Below, piece by piece: positions 25,335-32,286 of a stretch of 64,000 nt of DNA. Origin of the DNA: an uncultured Lachnospiraceae bacterium. GTDB taxonomy: Bacteria > Bacillota > Clostridia > Lachnospirales > Lachnospiraceae. The notes beneath the pieces are model-generated. The model was not told the DNA's origin, searched no databases, and saw nothing but the letters and a program-made list of their open reading frames with translations. Position numbers and translations under genes: made by a program. Positions within the stretch are counted from its first letter, which is position 1. Every line of letters begins with the position of its first letter. Where the stretch lies: positions 1 through 64,000 of the forward strand of contig CAJJYZ010000006.1 of assembly GCA_905197485.1 (NCBI GenBank), given 5' to 3'.

Positions 25335-26892
25335 GATATACACATAACTGTTCCATCTTTTCATGAACCCGCGCCGCGTCTCTTTCATCCGTAAGCGTCA
25401 CAAGAGTATCGCTCGCTTTCACAACCGTATGTCCTTTCGGAATCACTTCTTTCTCTCCCCGTTGAATCGCCACGAGAAGACAATTATCCGGCCACTCGAT
25501 TTCCGCAATCGTTTTCTCTGTAATCGCCGCCCCATGCATCACCACGTGATTGGCAAGAATCTTCTGTCCCGGTCCTTCCATCACCTGTTCTCCACGCTTT
25601 TTCAGCAACCGTTCCAACAGGCTCTCATAGATTGGCTCTGATTTTAAAAGACTCGCCACAATATACGCCACAATCGAGACGATAGACAACGATAACATCT
25701 GACTCAAAGAACCCGTCATCTCAAAAATCAAAATAATTCCTGTAAGCGGCGCCCTTACGATTGCCGTAAAGTATCCGGCCATCGCCAACAGCACAAAGTT
25801 ATTAATGTAATCCGGGTCTAACCCGAAATAATTCACACCCACCATGCCGAAAATTCCACCGATAAACGCTCCGAGCACGAGAAGCGGGAAAAAGATTCCT
25901 CCCGGCGCTCCCGAGCCGAAACTTACCGCTGAGAAAATAAATTTACATACAAACAGTAAAATCGCGCTGCCAAGCAGAAGTTCATGGGACGTCAGCATAT
26001 CTATCAGTTGATGTCCGCTTCCGAGAATCTCCGGCATACAAAGGAGAAGCACACCAGACAGAAGAAACGGCACGAGAATCTTCTTTGTCTCACTGTTCAG
26101 AAACGGTACTTTCTGATAAATCTCCTGCACCTTCAATGTGAACCAATTATAGAAAACGCCTCCGATACCAAGAATCACCCCAAGAACCAGAATCATCCAG
26201 TAATAATTCTGCGGCAATACGTTTCCGATATCAAACTGAAAGACCGGCTCTATCCCGATGAAACGGGAGGATAAATAATCCGCCGCAATCGAGGCGGTCA
26301 TCACCGAAACCAAAACCGAGACAGAAAAATTCTTATGTACTTCCTCCAGCGAAAACATCACACCCGCCAAAGGTGCGTGGAACGCAGCGGAAAGTCCCGC
26401 GCTAGCCCCGCATGTCAGCAGGAACTTCTCCTCCGTCTTTCCCCGGTCAAGGAATCTGGAGATGCCTTTTCCTGTCATTGCTCCAAGCTGGATGGACGGA
26501 CCTTCTCTTCCGAGAGAGAGACCGGCAAACACCGATAGAAATCCTCCGAGAAACTTCGCCGGAAGCACTCTCCACCAGGATTGATTCAGCTTCCCTGTCA
26601 TTTCTCCTTCCAATTGTGGAATCCCGCTTCCAGAAATCATCGGTTCCCACTTCACAAGCCGCCCGACAATCAACGCCATCAGAATCAGAATTCCAAACCA
26701 ACCCGCCGCCTTCACAGGCGAATGGCCCACATAATCACGCACCATATTCAGCCAATCACCCGCATATTGAAGCGCAATCCGATAGAGAAGCACGACCAGT
26801 CCTCCCACCATTCCTACAAGAAGCCCTTCTCCAATCAGAATCACATCGAACCGCTCCGCCCGTTTTAATGTATGTAACGTATCTTTTTTCAC
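25330..26892 (-). CDS. ClC-family chloride/proton exchanger with TrkA-C domain
   Basis: About 520 residues. The anion-selectivity motifs are all there: GSGIPQ, GREGP (with the gating glutamate) and GSGAPGGIFFP; the inner proton glutamate is seen in FSLEEVHKNF, which marks an exchanger rather than a channel, and the C-terminal tyrosine motif region AGYFTAIVRAPLTG is conserved. Residues ~450-520 form an RCK-C/TrkA-C regulatory domain (VAIQRGEKEVIPKGHTVV). A GTG at 26892 with AAGG 7 nt before it is the likely start; the frame extends to a TTG at 26925 without support. A role in acid or anion balance is likely. Confidence 0.9.
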   Translation of the reverse strand: MKKDTLHTLKRAERFDVILIGEGLLVGMVGGLVVLLYRIALQYAGDWLNMVRDYVGHSPVKAAGWFGILILMALIVGRLVKWEPMISGSGIPQLEGEMTGKLNQSWWRVLPAKFLGGFLSVFAGLSLGREGPSIQLGAMTGKGISRFLDRGKTEEKFLLTCGASAGLSAAFHAPLAGVMFSLEEVHKNFSVSVLVSVMTASIAADYLSSRFIGIEPVFQFDIGNVLPQNYYWMILVLGVILGIGGVFYNWFTLKVQEIYQKVPFLNSETKKILVPFLLSGVLLLCMPEILGSGHQLIDMLTSHELLLGSAILLFVCKFIFSAVSFGSGAPGGIFFPLLVLGAFIGGIFGMVGVNYFGLDPDYINNFVLLAMAGYFTAIVRAPLTGIILIFEMTGSLSQMLSLSIVSIVAYIVASLLKSEPIYESLLERLLKKRGEQVMEGPGQKILANHVVMHGAAITEKTIAEIEWPDNCLLVAIQRGEKEVIPKGHTVVKASDTLVTLTDERDAARVHEKMEQLCVYR

Positions 26893-27010
26893 AGATTTCC
26901 CTTCTTTCTCATTCCATTCTTCCAATTGTCCACATTTTCCTTCTTTGTATTATATCATATCTCCCCTTCCATTCCCATATATTGTAGCAAAGAAATGATG
27001 GAGTTCTATT

Positions 27011-27835
27011 GTGAAGAAAAAACGATTCCTTACTTGTATTGGCATTTGCGCCTTGTTTTTCTGTTCTTTTATCGCCGGAAACGTTCTTGCACGCTGCACA
27101 CAGCCGAAAGAAAAACCGAAAGCCGTTCCCACCTCAGCTGCCGGAAACTGGGGGCTTAGCTTTCAGGAGGACGGAAAAACTCCCGTCACCGACGTCTCTT
27201 CGGAAGAACTTGCCAAATACAACGCCTACTACGCGAAACAAACCAACGAAAAAGTGCTGTATCTGACCTTTGACGCCGGATTTGAAAATGGAAATACCCC
27301 TACGATTTTGGATGCCTTGAAGAAACACCATGCACCCGCCACCTTCTTTGTCGTTGGAAATTATCTGAATACCAGCCCGGAATTAGTCAAGCGAATGGTA
27401 GACGAAGGACATATTGTCGGAAACCATACATACCATCACCCGGATATGTCCCAGATTTCAACAAAAGATGCCTTCGAAAAAGAAATCATGGATGTGGAAA
27501 CAAAATATAAAGAAATCACCGGAAAAGAAATGACAAAATTCTATCGCCCTCCTCAAGGAAAATACAGCAAATCGAATCTCCAGATGGCAAAAGACATGGG
27601 ATATCATACATTTTTCTGGAGCCTTGCTTACGTGGACTGGGACCAAAATAACCAGCCTTCCAGGGAAGAAGCTTTTGACAAGCTGCTTCGCCGGGTACAT
27701 CCGGGCGCTATCGTTCTTCTCCATAGCACGTCCAGCACGAACGGTCAGATTCTGGATGAACTCCTGACAAAATGGGAAGAAATGGGTTATACTTTCCGCT
27801 CTTTAGATGACTTTCTTCCGTCTTCTGATGCATAG
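27011..27835 (+). CDS. PdaA-like polysaccharide deacetylase
   Basis: 274 residues. An N-terminal membrane anchor or signal (LTCIGICALFFCSFIAGNVL) precedes a short linker and a NodB domain. The first motif is TFDAGFEN, where canonical NodB has TFDDG; this A/N substitution is common in delta-lactam-forming (PdaA) enzymes. The second motif GNHTYHHP provides the metal histidines, FYRPPQGKYS is motif 3, YVDWD motif 4 and VLLHST motif 5. It probably removes acetyl or N-acyl groups from muramic acid in peptidoglycan. The start is GTG, with GGAG 7 nt upstream. Single gene closed by a strong terminator. Confidence 0.88.
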   Translation: MKKKRFLTCIGICALFFCSFIAGNVLARCTQPKEKPKAVPTSAAGNWGLSFQEDGKTPVTDVSSEELAKYNAYYAKQTNEKVLYLTFDAGFENGNTPTILDALKKHHAPATFFVVGNYLNTSPELVKRMVDEGHIVGNHTYHHPDMSQISTKDAFEKEIMDVETKYKEITGKEMTKFYRPPQGKYSKSNLQMAKDMGYHTFFWSLAYVDWDQNNQPSREEAFDKLLRRVHPGAIVLLHSTSSTNGQILDELLTKWEEMGYTFRSLDDFLPSSDA

Positions 27836-27857
27836 CATCTGTTCTTCTTCTAAAGCA

Positions 27858-27893
27858 GGAAAAGATTGTGCGGCGCTCTGCACAATCTTTTCC
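27858..27893. terminator. Bidirectional terminator
   Basis: A perfect 14-bp stem GGAAAAGATTGTGC / GCACAATCTTTTCC between two convergent genes. Confidence 0.9.
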
Positions 27894-27898
27894 CATTT

Positions 27899-29035
27899 CT
27901 AATCTCCCAGACAGTTCTGACATGGCGTATATCCTTCTTTCAAAAGAACATCCGCGTTCGTCCGTCTCTCTTCCTTATTCTTTTCTTTCATCGTCTCGAT
28001 GGAACCGCAGTCCGGAGCATGATATTTTTTCGTGTTCGTATTCAAAATATATGTCCGTTCTTCTCCAACAGAAGCTTTCGTTTCTCCCTCGTTATCCTTT
28101 TCTTCAGCCCTTTGCGCTGCGCTTCCTGTCGGCTCACCGGCCACCCAGTCATCGGAGGCAGACATGTTCCACTCTATCTTCTTCCCATCGGAAGTCGCCA
28201 CAATCGTTCCCTGCTCATCCGTTCGGAATACTTCTACTCCATCTGCACGCAGCTCGTTCAGCACTTCCGCATGCGGATGTCCGTAAGAATTTCCTTCCCC
28301 ACAACTGATAACCGCATATTCCGGGGACACTTCCTCCAGAAACTCCTCGCTCGTTCCCGTACTGCTTCCATGATGGCTCACCTTATACACATCCGCGTCC
28401 ACATCCACATGGTGTTGCAGCATCTCCTCTTCCGATTCTTCTTCCGCATCTCCTACAAACAGAAACTTATTCTCCCCATGCTCCAATAAAATACCAATCG
28501 AGTAATTATTGGAATTGCTGTAGTCATCACTTATCGGAGAAACAATTGTGAATTCCGCTTCTCCAAGCGCATACGTTTCCCCCACTTCCGGTTCTACAAT
28601 CTCCTCACTCTTTTCCTTTGCCGAATCAATCACTTCCCGATACGTCTTCGTATCTTTTTCTAAATCCGGCATGAAAATCTTCTCGCTGTCGAAAGCGTCA
28701 ATCGCAATATCCATTCCTCCAATATGGTCCGAATCCGGATGAGTTCCGATGATGTAATCCAGCTTCTCCACATGCTGGCTTTTTAAATACTCTTTTACAT
28801 CCTCGCCCTTTTCATTTTCTCCGGCATCAATCAGCATCGCGTGCTCTCCGGACTTGATGAGCGTGCTGTCTCCCTGACCGACATCCAGGAAATGTACCTC
28901 CAACTGTCCTTCTACATTGACCTTCTGCCCGCTCTGTGAAGCTCCTTCTCCTGCAGTTTTCCCACAACCTGCACTATTCAGGAGCAGGCAAATTGCCGCT
29001 CCGAGAAAAACTCCTCTGTATGCTCTCTGTCTCAT
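27899..29035 (-). CDS. Secreted MBL-fold hydrolase lipoprotein (ComEC-C-like)
   Basis: About 378 residues. A lipoprotein signal peptide ends in the lipobox NSAGC near residue 24. The MBL fold follows: VHFLDVGQGDSTLIKSGEHA, then IGTHPDSDHIGG (HxxxDH metal motif), VGDAEEESEE and KVSHHGSSTG. This is the late-competence ComEC nuclease-like subgroup, so an extracellular nuclease or phosphodiesterase is likely. After a ~40-residue acidic linker the C-terminus has YILNTNTKKYHAPDCGSI...CQNC, an Ada-type zinc-finger-like tail with H-x3-C...C-x2-C. GGGGAGGAG precedes the ATG at 29035. Confidence 0.87.
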   Translation of the reverse strand: MRQRAYRGVFLGAAICLLLNSAGCGKTAGEGASQSGQKVNVEGQLEVHFLDVGQGDSTLIKSGEHAMLIDAGENEKGEDVKEYLKSQHVEKLDYIIGTHPDSDHIGGMDIAIDAFDSEKIFMPDLEKDTKTYREVIDSAKEKSEEIVEPEVGETYALGEAEFTIVSPISDDYSNSNNYSIGILLEHGENKFLFVGDAEEESEEEMLQHHVDVDADVYKVSHHGSSTGTSEEFLEEVSPEYAVISCGEGNSYGHPHAEVLNELRADGVEVFRTDEQGTIVATSDGKKIEWNMSASDDWVAGEPTGSAAQRAEEKDNEGETKASVGEERTYILNTNTKKYHAPDCGSIETMKEKNKEERRTNADVLLKEGYTPCQNCLGD

Positions 29036-29279
29036 GATATGCTCCTCCCCTTTGATACAAAATTCAATTGACATCATACCATATCTAGCACTTTTTTTCT
29101 AGTTTTCTCAAATATTCCCCTATGTTTTGTTTTCGATTTCCTATTCTTATTACCTCTTCTTATAATGTACCTTTAAAAATAATTATGAGCCATTCCTTTG
29201 CTTTCCCTATCGAATCGTGATAAACTTATTCTGTTAAAGACTTGAATTACTATGGTTATTACAAAAAGGAGGACTATAC

Positions 29280-30698
29280 ATGGGCGGATTTTTTGGCGTC
29301 GCTTCAAAATCAAAATGTACTCTTGATTTATTTTACGGCATTGATTTTCACTCACATTTAGGAACAAGAAGAGGTGGTATGGCAGTTTATGGGAAAGACG
29401 GATTCTCAAGAGCCATTCACAATATTGAGAACTCTCCATTCCGTACAAAATTCGAACGGGATGCTGCTGAAATGGAAGGAAATCTCGGAATCGGATGTAT
29501 CTCGGACTATGAACCGCAACCGCTTCTCATCCAGTCACATATCGGAAGCTTTGCAATCACAACAGTCGGAAAGATTAATAACATGGATGAACTTCTGGAG
29601 AGAGTCTACACACATGGACGTACACATTTCCAGGAAATGAGCGGTGGTATGATTAACGCAACCGAACTGATTGCCTCTCTCATCTGCCAAAAAGATTCGC
29701 TGGTAGAAGGAATTCGTTTCGTACAGGAAATCGTCGACGGTTCCATGGCGATTCTCATCATGACAAAAGAAGGAATCTACGCAGCCAGAGACCGACAGGG
29801 ACGAACTCCTCTTTTCATCGGACGAAAAGAAGACGCATTCTGTGCAGCCTCCGAAGATTTTGCATATATCAATCTCGGATATTCCGCATACAAAGAACTC
29901 GGCCCTGCCGAAATCGTATATATGACATCTGAATATGTGGAAACGGTGTCCGCACCGAAGGAAGACATGAAGATTTGTTCCTTCCTCTGGGTATATTACG
30001 GATATCCGACTTCTTCTTACGAAGGAGTCAACGTAGAAGAAATGCGTTATAAATGCGGCAGCATGCTGGCAAAACATGATAATCTGGACCATATCCAACC
30101 GGATATCGTCGCAGGCGTACCGGATTCCGGTATCGCACATGCCATCGGCTATGCAAATGAATCCGGCATTCCGTTTGCCCGCCCGTTTATCAAATACACC
30201 CCGACATGGGCGCGTTCATTCATGCCTCAGAATCAGGAGCAGAGAAACCTGGTAGCCCGCATGAAGCTGATTCCGGTTCAGTCTCTCATCAAGGATAAGA
30301 GTCTCCTTCTCATCGATGACTCCATTGTCCGCGGAACACAGCTTCGGGAAACAACAGAATTTCTCTATAACAGCGGTGCAAAAGAAGTGCACGTAAGACC
30401 TGCATGCCCTCCTCTTTTATACGGCTGTAAATACTTGAACTTCTCACGTTCCCGCTCTGAGATGGACTTATTTACAAGACGTGTCATCAAACAATTGGAA
30501 GGCGGAAAAGCAAGTGACCCGGACATTCTCCGCGAATATGCCGACCCGAATTCTGAAAAATACGCAAACATGATTGAAGAGATTCGGAAACAACAGAACT
30601 TTACCTCTCTTCGATTCCACCGACTGGATGATTTGATTGAATCCATCGGATTAGAACCATGTAAACTCTGCACATATTGCTTTGATGGACGGGAATAA
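29280..30698 (+). CDS. PurF-like amidophosphoribosyltransferase lacking the catalytic Cys
   Basis: 472 residues. The C-terminal phosphoribosyltransferase domain is intact, including the PRPP loop LLLIDDSIVRGTQL and YTPTWARSFMPQNQEQR. The N-terminal Ntn-type glutaminase domain retains HLGTRRGGMAVY and the ARDRQGRTPLFIG stretch, but the protein starts MGGFFGVASK: glycine replaces the Cys that is the nucleophile in PurF. AGGAGG lies 7 nt before this ATG, so the start is firm. C-terminal CKLCTYCFDG resembles the cysteines that bind a 4Fe-4S cluster in Bacillus-type PurF. It is a single gene ended by a strong terminator; no purine genes are nearby. A homologous MGGFF-type protein occurs in other gut anaerobes as far as I recall. 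Confidence 0.85.
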   Translation: MGGFFGVASKSKCTLDLFYGIDFHSHLGTRRGGMAVYGKDGFSRAIHNIENSPFRTKFERDAAEMEGNLGIGCISDYEPQPLLIQSHIGSFAITTVGKINNMDELLERVYTHGRTHFQEMSGGMINATELIASLICQKDSLVEGIRFVQEIVDGSMAILIMTKEGIYAARDRQGRTPLFIGRKEDAFCAASEDFAYINLGYSAYKELGPAEIVYMTSEYVETVSAPKEDMKICSFLWVYYGYPTSSYEGVNVEEMRYKCGSMLAKHDNLDHIQPDIVAGVPDSGIAHAIGYANESGIPFARPFIKYTPTWARSFMPQNQEQRNLVARMKLIPVQSLIKDKSLLLIDDSIVRGTQLRETTEFLYNSGAKEVHVRPACPPLLYGCKYLNFSRSRSEMDLFTRRVIKQLEGGKASDPDILREYADPNSEKYANMIEEIRKQQNFTSLRFHRLDDLIESIGLEPCKLCTYCFDGRE

Positions 30699-30705
30699 TT
30701 ATAAT

Positions 30706-30746
30706 AAAAAACACACACAAATTTCTCAAATTTGTGTGTGTTTTTT
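30706..30746 (+). terminator. Terminator of the PurF-like gene
   Basis: Perfect stem ACACACACAAATTT / AAATTTGTGTGTGT with a CTC loop, flanked by A5 and T5. Its CACACA/TGTGTG arms are similar in composition to the operator of the following operon. Confidence 0.9.
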
Positions 30747-30747
30747 A

Positions 30748-30776
30748 TTGCAGAACTATATAGCCTGTGATAAAAT
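30748..30776 (+). promoter_or_regulatory. Promoter of the AbiE-like operon
   Basis: TTGCAG, a 17-nt spacer and TAAAAT. It starts within the T-run of the preceding terminator and ends 1 base before the operator repeat. Confidence 0.7.
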
Positions 30777-30777
30777 A

Positions 30778-30815
30778 AAATTCACACACATACATTTATT
30801 TCTGTGTGTGAATTT
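30778..30815 (+). promoter_or_regulatory. Perfect 13-bp inverted repeat, predicted AbiEi operator
   Basis: AAATTCACACACA (30778-30790) and TGTGTGTGAATTT (30803-30815) are exact inverted copies separated by 12 nt. The repeat covers the predicted transcript start, the right place for autorepression; AbiEi-type antitoxins are known to bind inverted repeats in their own promoters. Confidence 0.75.
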
Positions 30816-30833
30816 TTGAAAGCAGGTGAAAAA

Positions 30834-31439
30834 GTGAATCTCTACGAAATAGCAAAAAATGTTATTGACAGCAAAGGTGGTGTGGCCAAATCTTCTGACT
30901 TTGTTGCTGCAGGAATGCGGGCTGGCGATGTTGTAAATATGTGTAATTCCGGGTTTCTTGAACGTGTGCGCCACGGATATTATCAGCTTGCAGAACAATT
31001 CTATGTTTCCGAAGAACAACTTCTTGCCACACTCATTCCACAAGGTGTTGTCTGTGTTGAATCAGCCCTGTTCCATTACGGATACAGCGACTTCACACCT
31101 CGTAAATGGTCTATCGCCGTACCTCGTTCTATCTCCAGAGCAAAATTGGATGTAGATGCTCTTGTCCTACAACCATATTATGTACAGCAAAATCTATACC
31201 CACTTGGGAAAACAACTGATAATTTTGATGGCGTTACACTTTCTGTTTATGACCGTGAGCGTACGATTTGCGATTGTTTTAAATACCGTTCGCGACTTGA
31301 TAACGAGATATTTAACAAGGCAATCAATTCCTATGCAAACGACAAAAAGAAAAATTTGAATAACCTTTCTGCTTACGCCAAGAAATTGCGTGTCTATAAA
31401 AAGGTTACAGATATTATGGAGGTGTTGCTTAATGGCTGA
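30834..31439 (+). CDS. abiEi: AbiEi-type antitoxin / transcriptional regulator
   Basis: About 201 residues. The N-terminal winged helix-turn-helix (IAKNVIDSKGGVAKSSDFVA then RHGYYQL) is followed by the AbiEi antitoxin domain with GVVCVESALFHYGYSD and VYDRERTICDCFKYR. The family both represses its operon and neutralises the AbiEii toxin (type IV toxin-antitoxin). The start is taken as the GTG at 30834, with AGGTG 5 nt before; the frame opens at 30804. Its stop overlaps the toxin start by 8 nt, giving tight coupling. Lower G+C than the flanking housekeeping genes suggests transfer. Confidence 0.85.
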   Translation: MNLYEIAKNVIDSKGGVAKSSDFVAAGMRAGDVVNMCNSGFLERVRHGYYQLAEQFYVSEEQLLATLIPQGVVCVESALFHYGYSDFTPRKWSIAVPRSISRAKLDVDALVLQPYYVQQNLYPLGKTTDNFDGVTLSVYDRERTICDCFKYRSRLDNEIFNKAINSYANDKKKNLNNLSAYAKKLRVYKKVTDIMEVLLNG

Positions 31440-32193
31440 TATGGCTGCGTCCATTCTGGCAAGACTCAAAAACAAAGCTGCTGAAAGCGGAAGAAGTTAT
31501 CAACTCTGTTTACAGCTCTTTTGCCAAGAGGAATTTTTACGGCGTTTGGAAAAGTCCAAGTATACTGAAAATCTCATATTAAAAGGAGGTTTGTTCCTCT
31601 ATTCTCTTACTGACTTTGATAGCCGAGTAACAGTCGATGTGGATTTTTTGCTTCGGAAAATACCCAATACGCCGGAACAGTTAAAAGGCATACTTGAAGA
31701 AATTATTGCAATTCAAACTGGTAATGCTTTTGTGACCTTTGAGATAAAGAATATCGCACCAATTGCTGTTGCAAAGAAATATGCCGGCATAGGAGCTTCG
31801 ATGGTTGCTTATATAAAAAATACTCGCACCCCCTTTAGCATTGATTTTGGTGTTGGCGATATCATTGTGCCAAAACAGGAAAAGCGAAAAATTCCCACTC
31901 AGCTTGATGATTTTGTTGCTCCGATAGTTCATACTTATTCTATTGAAACAACTGTTGCTGAGAAAATTGACGCAATCCTCAGTCTAATGGAGTTTTCTAG
32001 CCGGATGAAAGACTATTACGACATTTATTATCTTGCCAATAAATTTGATTTTGATGGCAAAGTGCTTACTGAAGCATTGAAGAAAACTTTTGAAAATCGT
32101 GGACATGCTTTTACGATTGAACAATTTGAACAAATTATGAACTTTGCAGACGATTCTGCTATGCAGAAGAAATGGAAGGCTTTTGTCGGTTAA
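31432..32193 (+). CDS. abiEii: AbiEii/AbiGii-type nucleotidyltransferase toxin
   Basis: 253 residues. The MNT fold motif is seen as ILKGGLFLY (residues 49-57) followed by VTVDVDFLL (67-74), which provides the G-G...D-x-D nucleotide and metal site. The later PFSIDFGVGD strand, the AEKIDAIL and the RMKDYYDIYYL motif (K-x-x-D) complete the four conserved blocks of AbiEii. Family members inhibit growth and give phage resistance; some transfer nucleotides to tRNA acceptor ends. GGAGG lies 9 nt before the ATG, inside the antitoxin gene. The gene looks intact. Confidence 0.9.
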   Translation: MADMAASILARLKNKAAESGRSYQLCLQLFCQEEFLRRLEKSKYTENLILKGGLFLYSLTDFDSRVTVDVDFLLRKIPNTPEQLKGILEEIIAIQTGNAFVTFEIKNIAPIAVAKKYAGIGASMVAYIKNTRTPFSIDFGVGDIIVPKQEKRKIPTQLDDFVAPIVHTYSIETTVAEKIDAILSLMEFSSRMKDYYDIYYLANKFDFDGKVLTEALKKTFENRGHAFTIEQFEQIMNFADDSAMQKKWKAFVG

Positions 32194-32208
32194 TATAATA
32201 AAAAACAA

Positions 32209-32247
32209 AGGCACAGTCAACGGATTTTTTATCCGAAGGCTGCGCCT
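32209..32247 (+). terminator. Terminator-like hairpin after the AbiE operon
   Basis: AAGGCACAGTC and GGCTGCGCCTT pair imperfectly, with an inner CGGAT/ATCCG stem, followed by ATTTTA. It lies between convergent genes. Confidence 0.6.
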
Positions 32248-32286
32248 TATTTTACGCTAAAGAAAAGCTTTCCTATCCCATAACTC

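Noticed and set aside
27866..28489. Plus-strand frame of 207 codons opposite the MBL-fold lipoprotein gene
   Set aside because: It runs out of a terminator and lacks a ribosome site; the opposite strand encodes a complete family protein.
29100..29279. Possible purine riboswitch before the PurF-like gene
   Set aside because: A TATAAT is seen near 29161, but no purine-aptamer core or terminator could be recognised in the 180-nt leader.
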